Below, in pieces: positions 51,042 to 61,699 of a DNA stretch of 64,000 bases (its first letter is position 1; each line of letters starts with the position of its first letter). The notes under the pieces were generated by a model, which saw nothing but the letters and a program-made list of their open reading frames with translations, made no database searches and was not told the origin of the DNA. The stretch is from Cenococcum geophilum 1.58 (lineage: Eukaryota > Ascomycota > Dothideomycetes > Gloniales > Gloniaceae), in contig KV748204.1 of NCBI GenBank assembly GCA_001692895.1, positions 2,114,366-2,178,365 on the forward strand. Reading direction: 5' to 3'. The position numbers and the translations under genes are program-made.

Positions 51042-51861
51042 GCTAGAGCAGAATGGGAATATAGGGTATTTTCCCAACCTTTGTTAGCGAATAGATGGTA
51101 GGGATATTCTATGCGCCTTTGAAGGTCCACTTCATATCTGATGTTTTAGTTGTATTTTTGTGAATGGCCTGACACCCAAGTTTGAACACTTGTCTAAACT
51201 CACGTGACATGGCAGTAACTGAGGAAATGGTCAACTCGCGTGGACGGCTTTGTCAAAAACATAGAGTATCTGAATGTCATAGACTTGGATCAGATAGCAC
51301 TAATCGCATGGATCATCACATCTTTGTGGCGTAGTAGGGCTAATAATAAACAGCATAGCTTTTTCTCTACTACAAACCCCACAAAATATCAAAGCTGTTA
51401 GAACCTATGATCCACGGCCTCATACCCTATACTCTCGAGCTTATCGTATATCAAAAGGATCATATCGAAAAAAGTACGGTAGTCCCATTTTACCCGCAAA
51501 CTAGTCACTCAGCAATATCATAGTTGGTTGCTGCTCCGTCCAATCGCCTCAGGAGAGAGAGAGATACAAGACGGCTCATTATTCGTAGCAGCCCTGCTCA
51601 TCGCTAGTACCTCTGACTCTATCATATGTACTCAACGTTGGGGGGCGCAAAGAGTGAGACATTGTCACTCAGATCCACACCAGAAACATGTAGAGATAAA
51701 ACAGGAATAAGATTCATAACGACTAATACTGGGGTAAAGATATGTGGCTAAGAGGTTAAGATAGAGTCAAGTAAAGGGAAAAGAAATCATTCCGAGGCCT
51801 CGGGTCAACTCCGTCAACGTAGGAATCTTGGGACATTAGCCTGACAGTATCAATGTGGTTA
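51042..51861. other. Intergenic, convergent 3' flanks
   Basis: About 820 bp between the TYW4 stop and the stop of the minus-strand wall-protein pseudogene. No gene is supported; the 60-codon frame at 51,528 has no resemblance to anything I know. Confidence 0.5.
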
Positions 51862-53913
51862 TCACATTATAATGAAGCAGACAACAATGGCCATGACGAC
51901 CCCAAAGATTGGAGTATGCATGACACTGCCGCTGCTCACAAAGGTAGAGGATGGGTTGGGGCTGTAAGCCGTGGGCGTGTTGTTGTTCTGAGTGGCAGAT
52001 GCATTGGCTTCATAGCTTGACGCGGCTGCCGTTGTTGAGGCAGCAACTGTAAGAAATGGTTAGTAAATATATTTCGAAGGATAGATTGAGAACCGGGTGA
52101 CTTAACGACTGTTGAACCGCCTTTACAATTGGTGCAATCATTGGTCATGGTTGTCTCGATAGTTGGGCCTGGAAGATATGTTTACAGTTGCCACATACGA
52201 AGTTTGCACTGGAACAACAGTTGTGGTAGATCCGCCGACACACGACGTACACGCGACGGTCTGGGTGACATAAACGGCTGGGCCGACACTTGTACTACAC
52301 ACAGTTACGGTGGAGCTGCTAGCGCAGGACGAGCAAGGTATTGTAGAGGTGAGGTAAACGGTCTGCGAAGCTCCCGTCGTGACTGAAGCCTGTCCATTCG
52401 AAGAGCTGGTAACAGCAGCTATGGTCCGCGATTGAATCTGCGAGCTTGGTTGGGCGGATATCTGTGAGGCCGCTGAAGCAGAGGCCTACGAACCTGATTG
52501 AACCGCTTGAGAACTTTCCGGGGCGGACGTTTGTGATGCCGGTTGGGCAGAAGTCTAGGCACCTGATTGGTATGTTGTATACATGGGTTGGAAGTATTGA
52601 GATCCTGTTTGTGAGCCTGACTGGGCCGCCGTCTGCGAAGCGGGTTGGCCTGCACCTAGCGATCCAGACGCATTTGCACTCTGTGCTTCAGCTGTATTTG
52701 AAGCTTGTGACTCAGTTGCGCCAGAAGTGGCACTCCTAGCTACAGCCGATGTTGTGGCAGTAGCGTAACAAGACTGGTAGGACTGGTATGCACTCTGGGG
52801 TCCCTATGGAGCCTATGGCTGATATGCAGATTGGGCTCCGGCTGAGGGAGCGCCGCCCTGGTTCTGGCCGCCCTGACTTTGACCACCCTGGTTCTGACCA
52901 CCTTAGTTCTGGCCAGCTTGATTCTGGCGTCTGCGTGCTTGAGCTTGATCTGGGAGTAGTGTATTCCGTAGCGGTCGTTCTTGCTGTGTAAATGATGCTT
53001 GGTGATTAAGTACTTGAGCTTGAATTAGAAGCAACGTGGCTAGTAGCGGTTGTACATGTAGTGTTAGTTGGTAGAGAATACTTGTTGGTTACGGGCTTGA
53101 GCTAGGGGTAGGATACTCTGTAGCGGTTGTGCTCGTAGTCTTAGTAGTGTACACGATACCTGGGGCCTGCGTACTTGAGCTAGAAGTGACGTAGGCGGTT
53201 TGAGCGGCGCTCGCAGCCTTAGCCGCGCGGACAACGCTTACTGATTGCGAGCTCGAGCTAGAGGTAGTGTATTCCGTAGCGGTTGTGCTGGTAGTTTTCG
53301 TTGTGTAGATGACGCTTGGTGTCTGCATACTGGAACTGGGGGTGGCGTAGCCAGTTTGAGTGGTGCTTGCAGCCTTGGTCGTGTAGATAACGCTCGTAGT
53401 CTGCGTGGTCGAGCTGGGTGTGACACAGCTTGTGGCGGTAGTGCTCTCTATCTTCGTTGTGTGTGCAATCGACTGGCTACTTGATGTTTACATGCTTGAA
53501 CTCAGATACTTGGTCTAGGTGGTTCTGGTAGTCTTAGCCGTGTAAACTACATATTGGGTACTTGGCATTTGAGAGCTGGAGCTGATGTATTCGGTAGAAG
53601 TAGAATCAATCCATCCTTGGCAGAAAGTGAGTAATTTGATTGGAGAGGGATATTGGATCAATTACCACAATATTCTGTTCCGCCAACATAGTAGCACGTC
53701 TCAGGTTGCTGAGTCGGTACACCGTAACTAGAACGAGTACCAGCGGAACCCGATATGCATCAGAGAGAGGACTGTAACATTAGTATTGGGAGAATGTGGA
53801 CTGTCCGCGTACTTACCTGTTCTCGTCCCTGCTCTGTTACTGGCCTGAGGCAATGCAACCACAGTACTGTTAAGCAGCGTAAGGAGCGCGAGTACCCCTT
53901 TGACATTAGTCAT
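51862..53913 (-). pseudogene. GPI-anchored Ser/Thr/Gln-rich cell-wall (adhesin-like) protein, inactivated
   Basis: It starts at Met 53,913 with a clear signal peptide (MTNVKGVLALLTLLNSTVVA), followed by a donor gtaagt at 53,816. Exon 2 reads ETCYYVGGTEYCG. The body has about four 27-30-residue Ser/Thr repeats (VIYTTKTTSTTATEY..SSSS.Q), then a Gln/Asn/Gly segment (QNQGGQSQGGQNQGG). A Ser/Ala/Gln stretch and a Cys-containing part (TIPCSSCASSSTVTVC) follow, and it ends in a GPI signal (GSVMHTPIFGVVMAIVVCF, stop at 51,864-51,862). Nine nonsense codons stand where repeats or context predict Gln: 53515, 53488, 53089, 53006, 52903, 52813, 52804, 52555 and 52486 (lowest + coordinate of each). At least two frameshifts also exist (near 53,060 and 52,180). 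Family role: wall structure or adhesion. It cannot make a full protein now. Confidence 0.85.
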
Positions 53914-56218
53914 GNCGGCTTGAGGTAGGTTGGCGGAGTTGTAGTGTAGTTTGACCAGCGGAAACAATACTGATGGGTCAGGGAAGCCTCTATATTTAAT
54001 AGCTCTCTACTCTTCTGAGCCATTGGATGCGACGAAAAACATGTAGATAAATGGTTCTCATGTTGAACCCACTCATGAACTGAAGCTTGACCTTGGCAAG
54101 GTGCGGACCAGACGATAGGGTGTAATGTCTCGTTATGAGGTCAACCAATGTCGATGTAAGTAGTGAGAGGAAGTTAGTTTCCCTGAAAGGTAAATAGGAA
54201 TTCTAAAAGACTGTACCCAAATATAGTGCGGTAGAAGCTAGGCTTGAATTAGGACGGCCGAACATTGAAAAGTAAGAATGGCTTGTATTGGAAAAAAGAT
54301 GGAAACGATATTTGCAAGTAACTCTCTTGGTCTTGGAAGTTTAAGGTTCATTATTGGAATAGGACGTTGGGGCGACACTAGTCTCTCAGAGAATTGTAAT
54401 CACTGCAAGCACTGGTGGTGTTGGGCATGTGTAAAAGCCTAAGTTAACTTTACGGTCGAGTTCTCGATAAACCAAACAAGCTAACAACATGAAAATTCTT
54501 TCTAGCAACGAAGTAACGGGATGGCCGTTACGGTAACGCCAAAGTTTCCTGGAAGCTCCCGACAAGGGGGATTATCGAGGGGCCCTAGCGTAATGGCCAA
54601 GATACAACGTTGTCAAAGTTCTGGTAGGCTGTAAGCAGCTAGATTCCTCGAGTGATTTTGTGCCTTCAGAGAAGTCGTCTTCTTTCCTAGAGTGAAAGTG
54701 GCTGGATTCAATTCACCCCAGCACCACGCATTCTCTCCAACATACCTATAATTATATCAATATTGTGATGCCAGACTTGGATGGTACGAAGAGCGTCGAG
54801 TCCGCTAATAAGCGCGGCAAGACTCTAGAACATTCAAGGTCGGCTAACTCAAACAGAGAAGATTGAAAACGGAGCATATATGGATCTTATTGGTCGGAAT
54901 GCATCACAAGTTATAGAAAAGAGACTTAGGGCTGAATAGAAAGTTGATAAAATAGGCAAGCCTATCACCACCAAGACAACGTCCAAAGACACAAAGGGCC
55001 TGCATAATGGGTATTCCCGTGAACCTGCGCTCAAGAGCAGTTTGTGGCGCTAAGATGTCATTAGATTTTCCTTTGGTACTTATCCAGGTCTGTAAAAAAT
55101 GAAAATTAGCCCTGCAACTACTAAAACTCGGGTGCAATAGGACATGTCGGTACTTAGATGAAAGTACTCGTTATGAATTGCGCCAGGGCTTAGGATATGG
55201 CACTCTTCAGATCCGCGTGCTTGTTCCGAATATCAATCTGCCCGAAGCCTTGAATATCTGTAAATCTTCGTCCAGCGGTCATGAAGTGCTGATTGTTTGA
55301 CTTTTGTACACCGTAAAAGCCGGCTCAGAAGATCTCGAGAAATCTCATTGCAAGCATGATGTCCGTTTACTAATTCATGTGAAATTTGAGACATGTGAAA
55401 TGGTAATAGACTTGTGAGCTGAAGTTTGATGGATGGTGCTGGTCAAGAGTGTTTTTGTTGAAGGGTAGAGGCACGATCCAAGATGCGATGCACTTCAGAG
55501 ATAGTTTGCAGTAAAGCGAAAGCTTTTTCACGACTCTAATGAAACCCAAGATAAGATCTGTTATTAGAACTTCCAAACCATTTTAAAAGGGCATAAGTAT
55601 AAAGTGTACAAGAGCTGTGACGAGTTGGACGACCAGCACCTTGGGTAGGCGGTCCTTCGAATTCTTGACGCTGCCTAGACATCATTTAGAAGAAGGTTCT
55701 AAAGGAGAGAGCAGACCGTGATGCTATGCATATTCTACCCTACGGATCGTTATTCAATGTCTTCTCCAAATGTCCTATTCACTGATAAAAAGAGTCGCGC
55801 CTCGGCAATTGTGCTCTGCGGAAGCCGGTTAAATTCTTTTGCACCGATATCGCAGGTGGTAGTAAGCTGGGAGGTGACTGTACGACATATATAATTATTC
55901 TCTCTTAATTAGCTTGATAATCATGGCTGTACGTAATTTAATGAATTTAGTGAAATGGTATATCCATCAGGAAATCGAAATTCGTTGGGAATTTGTCAGG
56001 TGCAGAACATCTATGGGAGCTGGCGCTTGTCACAAATGTACAGAACTTTCCAAACGCACATCTATTGTTATCCTTGAATTCGTTGAATGACAGCACCACA
56101 GGTAGAACCGCCGTGAGTATGCAAAGCCCGCTGCCCATCACGCCAGTCCCAAATCCCAAAGTCATGTCTTGCCATTAATTGGCATTATGGCCTCAACCAA
56201 CCCATTATAAAATATTGT
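53914..56218. other. 2.3-kb intergenic region
   Basis: No gene is supported. Small open frames at 54,849-55,137 and 55,370-55,576 have no recognisable content. Composition is about 43 % GC without a RIP signature. The part next to 53,914 is the presumed promoter of the wall-protein pseudogene, and the last 60 bp is the thioredoxin 3' flank. Confidence 0.5.
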
Positions 56219-56858
56219 CTATGCATCCTCCTCTTTGGGCAAATTGGCCTTGATCGCTGCATCAATAGCCTTCGGGTTCGCGCCAACAACTTCGGCGACC
56301 TTCTCGCCATCCTTGAAAAACAGGAATGTTGGCATGGCGCGGATGCCTAGTTCTTGTGAGACATCAAGGACTTCATCTACGTCGATTTTGAAGAATGCGG
56401 CCTCCTTGTAGGTGTCTGAAAACCTGTGAAAATGTTGTGTCAGTCTATGCCCAGTAGTGAGGGCGGTAGAAAATGGGTGAGATCTTACTTGACAATATGG
56501 GGTGCGATGAACTTGCAAGGACCACACCATTCTGCGAAGCAGTCAAGAACAACAAGCTTGTCATTGTTGTCTTTAAGGGCCTTGTCGAACTCAGCCTTTC
56601 TATAATATAGCAGATAAGTTAGCATAAATGCTGTAATACTCGCGAGCAGCCTTTCTCAAGCTAAATGACCAACGCGGTCTGAAGCTTATAAAAGAGGAAT
56701 ACTCACGATCCCAAGTCTTTGACGCCCATTTTTCTGCTTGTATTATGGGAGAACTGACGGATGGGGATGAGTCGATAGAGGTTTGTTTGCGAAGCGGTAG
56801 CTATGCGAGATCGCGCAGTAGTGAGTATGGCTCTTCTGAATGATGCAGGAGCAAACAT
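56219..56858 (-). CDS. Thioredoxin with probable mitochondrial presequence (155 aa, or 112 aa from internal Met)
   Basis: Exons (minus): 56858-56707, 56599-56489, 56423-56219 (introns of 107 and 65 bp). This is a small dithiol oxidoreductase reduced by thioredoxin reductase. The active site is WCGPC (Cys76/Cys79 of the long form), with cis-Pro in RAMPTF (Pro119). From Met 56,858 the first ~43 residues are rich in Arg, Ser, Thr and Ala without acidic residues ([16 protein letters not shown]), as in mitochondrial targeting peptides. From the second in-frame ATG at 56,729 (MGVKDLGS) the product would have the length of a cytosolic thioredoxin. Both starts are in the same exon, so alternative transcription or translation start could give both forms. 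The C-terminus is ANLPKEEDA. Confidence 0.93.
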
Positions 56859-57462
56859 TAAGAGATAAGAGGACCATATATAGGGAAAGAGGTTGATTTG
56901 ATTATGGGAAAGAATTTGAGATGGCTTTTTCGATGGAATGCACTGGAGTGTCGCCGATTATTCAATGATGCTTAGTGAGAAACTCGGCAAGCTCTGGTAT
57001 AGCTGAGATTGCGCGAAAAGCTGTGGTCTTGCGCAACACCCATAACAATGAATTTGACTTACGAGTTTAGATATTTGCAATAGTGGTCGAAGCTCGAATC
57101 GTGACGTTGAGGAATCACTCGAAGGTTCTGGTGGGAAGGCTATTGATACGAAGGCCAGCTTTGATTACTGTTACAAAGGCCTGGCCCCGCCACGGAAAGA
57201 TGACGTGCCTGCCGTGCTGAAGGATGCCCAAAGGCGGCGGGGCAGATTCGGCCAAGCCGAATCTCGGGCGAACAAAGCTGCAAGTCATAGCATGTGGAAT
57301 CAAAGGATGAAAGGGTGAGAGGAAGCAACCATTACTCAGCCATTCTTAGAAAGTACGAGGTCAGCGTTTGGTTCGGCTCACTTCCGTCTAACGTTCGTAA
57401 TCGCTAAAGGCTGCTGAGATCCTCCAGAGTTATCCCTTAACCCGCTGAATCTTATCTCGGTC
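56859..57462. promoter_or_regulatory. Upstream region of the thioredoxin gene
   Basis: 600 bp without a supported gene; it must hold the thioredoxin promoter. No perfect Yap1-type TTACTAA/TTAGTAA site was seen. Confidence 0.4.
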
Positions 57463-57529
57463 CCAGACGATCATCCAATCACAAGCTGCTTACATAAAGA
57501 TTAATCAGCTTATAATGATGATCGTCTGG
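57463..57529. repeat. 67-bp palindromic element
   Basis: CCAGACGATCATC (57,463-57,475) and its exact complement GATGATCGTCTGG (57,517-57,529) flank about 41 bp. Complementarity continues imperfectly inward (AAGCTG / CAGCTT). It could be a MITE-like remnant or a transcript hairpin. No target duplication was identified. Confidence 0.7.
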
Positions 57530-57636
57530 TACACGGTTCGGAAATTTGTTAGTCCCGCGCGCTAATTTATATGTAATCCTCATACAAACTCGCGCGCCAT
57601 ACTAATTTTTCAGCTATCAATCAACAACAAACCAAA

Positions 57637-57685
57637 CGCCTTATAAACAATCGGCCAACGTTATGTTCTAGAACTTTATAAGGCG
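57637..57685. repeat. Hairpin with perfect 11-bp arms
   Basis: CGCCTTATAAA (57,637-57,647) and TTTATAAGGCG (57,675-57,685). The right arm and its continuation (ataaggcgattccaaccg) resemble 21,766-21,785, so this may be the end of a dispersed repeat. Confidence 0.6.
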
Positions 57686-57909
57686 ATTCCAACCGCTGCC
57701 AAAATTATTGCGAACGGCCTGGTGGTTACCGCTACGTTTCGCCTTAAATATTACCGCCAAAGCAGTAAACATTCAGCTAGAGCCATCAACCATCACCAAT
57801 CCTTAACGTTTGACCTCCTATATCATATTTATAGTAGATAAACACCTAAATAGCTAATATATTATTATCTAGATTCATTCTGTACTTATTACCTGATTTA
57901 TTACTCTCT

Positions 57910-58975
57910 GCTGCCTGCACGAACGCCTGTACAAAAGGCTGTACGGAAGCCTGCCACGAAGCCCCACGAAGCCTACACGACACCTGCACGACGCCTGCAC
58001 GAACGCCTGCACGAACGCCTGCACGAACACAACCTCCTATATAAAGCTCTGCACGAGGCTCTGCACGAAGCTCTGCACGGAGGCTCTGCTTAAAGCTCTG
58101 GTCGAAGCTCTGGTCGAAGCTCTGGTCGAAGCTCTAGTCAAGGCTCTGGTCGAGGCTCTGGTTAAGGCCTCTGGTCGAAGCCCTATATAGAGTTCAAAGC
58201 TCTACTAACACGCAGCGCTAATATACTAGGAAGGTTCTGCATTCGCTCGTACAAACGCCTGTACGAACGCCCATACAATCAATCGATCAATTGCCCATAC
58301 AATCGTCTCTACAAACGTCTCTGCCAATTGATCGCCCGTACGAATATCCGCACGTCTGCACAGCTACACGTCCTGTACCTGCACGTGACTCTGCACGGGG
58401 TCTGCACGAAGCTCTGCGCGAAGCCCTGCACGAAGCTCTGCGCGAAGCTCTGCGCGAAGCCCTGCACGAAGCTCTGCACGAAGCTCTACACGAAGCTCTG
58501 TAAAAGCTCTACTCGAAGCTCTGCTCGAAGCTCTGCTTAAACCCTATATAGAGCTGCAAAGCTCTACTAACACGCAGCGCTAATATACTAGGAAGGTTCT
58601 ACAATCGCCCGTACGAACATCCGTACGAACGCCCATACAATCGTCTCTATAAACGTCTCTGCAATTAATCGCCCGTACGAACGTCTGCACGTCTGCACAT
58701 CTGCACCTCTACACGCCCGCACGTGGCTCTACACGAAGCTCTGCACGAAGCTCTGCACACGAAGCTCTGCACGAAGCTCTGCACGAAGCTCTGCACGAAG
58801 CTCTGCACGAAGCTCTGCATAAAGCTCTACTCGAAGCTCTGCTCGAAGCTCTACACGAAGCTCTGCTCGAAGCTCTGCACGAAGCTCTGCACAAAGCTCT
58901 ACGCGAAGCTCTACTTAAAGCTCTAACGAGGCTCTACTCAAAGCTCTGTATAAGGCTCTGCTTAAGCGGTAACTA
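57910..58975. repeat. 12-bp minisatellite (GAAGCTCTGCAC) with 353-bp higher-order repeat
   Basis: Unit GAAGCTCTGCAC and variants (GAAGCTCTGGTC, GAACGCCTGCAC) occur in three blocks: about 57,910-58,185, 58,385-58,530 and 58,725-58,965. The separating linker (ccctatatagag.., cacgcagcgctaatatacta, ggaaggttct) occurs at 58,189-58,250 and again at 58,542-58,603, a spacing of 353 bp. It is followed by degenerate gtacgaacgcc/atacaatcgtctct units. Open frames across it are repeat artefacts. Confidence 0.9.
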
Positions 58976-60760
58976 TAGAATAGTAGAATATGGCGTACTA
59001 ACTAAATAGGCCACCCGTATATATATTAAGGTAAGGTATTTAAAATAGAGATGCTTTGCTAGCTATACATTTAGACCTAGGACCTTTATCCGTAGTAGAA
59101 AGGCGGCTATAGATTCTACCTTTATTAGTCCTTTATATTAGGGGATAGTTTATATTAACTATAGGGTGCTCTATATAGCTGCGTCTTATTTTTTCACTAC
59201 CTCCTTCTATTGTCGCTTTTATTTAAGATCTACCTATCTTATAATTGGTGTAGTAGATCTCTATCTATATTAATAGCCTCCTATCCTCTATTGCCGTTAT
59301 AGCGCTCTACTAGTATAGCGCTAGGTCTCCGCCTGGTAAGTTAATAGTTNCTATATTTCCTTTTTTCTCTTTACCGCTTATAGGTAGAGGGCTTCCTAGC
59401 TAGTATACTTAGGCGTATTGCTCCTTTAAGGGACCCTCGCTCCTTATATATATCTCGTTCCTTATATACATTTTAATATTTAATATATATTTTCTTCTAC
59501 TAGGTAGCTTTATACTATAACTGCTCTTTATATAGTAGTTAAGTTAATATATAAGTTTAGTAATAGAATTACTACTTCGCTTTCTAGTATAGCGCGTAGT
59601 GTTCTTCTATAGGCCTCTATAGTCCTATATAAGTACTAGTTTTATAGCTTAGTTAGCGGCGCTAGGGAGCTTTTTACTAGCACCTTACCGCCTAGTCCTA
59701 GGCCCTAGATCTAGAAGCCGTATAGCATTATTAGCCTTACTACTACTATATATAGTAGGCGTGTATATTTAAAAGAAGGTCCCTATATTAATATAACAAT
59801 TTATAATACTATTAAAAATACTACTACTCCCCTATAAGTTGCCTATATAATATTCTCATTCTAGTCTAACCTAGAGTTTACCTAGACCCTTAGGACCTTA
59901 AGAGTAGCTTTTAGTTTTACTTTATAGCTCTAGATATTTACTATTAAAGCTAGATCGCTACTTACCCTCTTTTTCCTTATAAAGTATATAAGCTAGTATT
60001 TATCTAATGCAAATTTAGCGCCGTATTGTTTTGCCTATATAATATACCTATTATACGCCTAGTTTAGCCTANTATAGNTTTCTACTANNNTATTTCNCTA
60101 TATAATTAGNTTTATATTATCTATAAATCNTANNGCTATTATATCCTAGCTATTATTATATATCTCTAGTAGTTTAGATATAAAGAAAAGAAATAGGGTT
60201 AGTAATAGGGTTAATCGCTATAGGATACCTAGTATAATTCGCTTTTATAGCTCTTAATTATAATTTTATAGTACGCCCTATTAGGAAAACTTAGATAAAC
60301 TTAATTATCTAGTTTAGTAGGCCCTTATTTCTTAAGATTTATATAAGTCTCTTATATAGTATATTATTAAATGCTTTGCTTAGGTCTAGGCTTAGCATAG
60401 ATATAATATATCCTAGGTAATCTTACTATACCGCTTAAATACTAGAGGTAATTAGGGAGAGGGCTAAGAGGGTTAATCTTTTCTTTCTTGTACCTATTTA
60501 TATCTATAATAGTAGCTCCTATACTTCCGCCGCCTCTTATATACGTTCTATAACTATCTTTTCTAAAAGGTTTTCTAGTATACTATAAGTATATAATAAT
60601 AAGTTTTAAAACATTAGTAGGTATTATATTAAATTTAATCTCTATAAAGGNTTTTAAAAAACTATATCTTAAATATACTTTTATATAATTACCTTATAAG
60701 TATAATTAAAGCTATAATGGTCTATTATAGGATTATTATAATTCCTTTAAAAGATCTTTT
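58976..60760 (-). mobile_element. LINE-like (non-LTR) retroelement, reverse transcriptase part, RIP-degraded
   Basis: Reading the minus strand and allowing for mutated stops gives an RT. SLDLSKAFNNILYKRLI lies near 60,400-60,340, followed by ILRNKG..IIKFI.VFLIGR. A catalytic-site remnant FIDNI (from FxDD) is near 60,130. The segment between (ILF.LFLFFIS.LLE) near 60,210-60,170 corresponds to the SPILFLFY motif of LINEs. Sequence from 58,976 to about 59,300 is the likely 3' untranslated part adjoining the minisatellite. The element resembles fungal Tad-type LINEs. Its 5' part is not seen on this strand. Confidence 0.75.
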
Positions 60761-61699
60761 AATAAAGCCAAAAAAAATTTGTATTAAAACTTTACTCTTT
60801 TATTATATAAGATTATTTTAATTAAGAAATATAATCTTTTATACTAATAGGCATTTTCCCCTTTATAACTTCTTATAAATAGTATAAGAATTAGTAACCT
60901 TATCCTATACTATTTAAATATAGTTTAGAAGGTTCTTTTTTAAAAGTTATTTTTAGTAAAAGCTATTACTATTACTTCTTACTATAGTATATAACTCTAT
61001 ATAAAGTCTATACTAGTAGGTTAATATATAATATAGATACTACTTATAAAGTTATTATAATAGAGTACCTTAGCTTATTAGTACTATAGTTATAAAGGTC
61101 ACTTATATACTTTTTATAGTATAGTTAATGTAGTAGTACTAGATAAGCATCCTATAAGGCTTATTACCTATAACTTTTACTATATTATTAGTAGTATAGT
61201 ATTAAGGATTATCCTTTTACTGCCTTTTTAAAACTCTTTTATATAGTCTAAGTAATATAATAGGATATTTACTAAGTTTAACTTACTAAGGTTATATTTA
61301 ATCTTATAATTAAACTTAGTTAATTTCTTTATATAATAGGCCTAGTATACTAATTAGCTCTTTATAATTATTAAGTATATATTATATATAGAGTATATTA
61401 AAAATAGTATTTCTATACATTAAAGCTTTATACTATAGTATAAAGCTCTTTATTATAGGTATTATATTAAACTTTAGTATTATTAAACCTCTAGCTATAA
61501 TATATAATAGGGTATAAGTATTATAGTATATATAAAGTCTAAGGCATTAGTAATAATTATTAAAGAGAAATTAGGGTTAAAGTATAGAAGAGTAGCTTAT
61601 ATAAATATATACATAAAGTATATAAGACGCTTATATATCTATAGATAAAGCNGCTATAGTAGTAGAACGCGCCTACTACTTATTTAATAAAGAAATAAC
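60761..61699. other. AT-rich RIP-degraded sequence between two LINE fragments
   Basis: The TpA excess is extreme. No motif can be recognised with confidence. It may belong to the upstream part of the minus-strand LINE. Confidence 0.45.

Noticed and set aside
53089-53328. Stand-alone small Ser/Thr-rich gene
   Set aside because: It is one stop-to-stop piece of the larger broken GPI-anchored gene; the same repeat continues on both sides in frame or after a frameshift.
54601-54760. tRNA-like stretch with a GGATTCAATTC segment
   Set aside because: No cloverleaf with matching acceptor and anticodon stems could be drawn.
58291-58926. Open frames rich in HEAL/CTKL peptides
   Set aside because: They are a product of the 12-bp GAAGCTCTGCAC repeat, on both strands.
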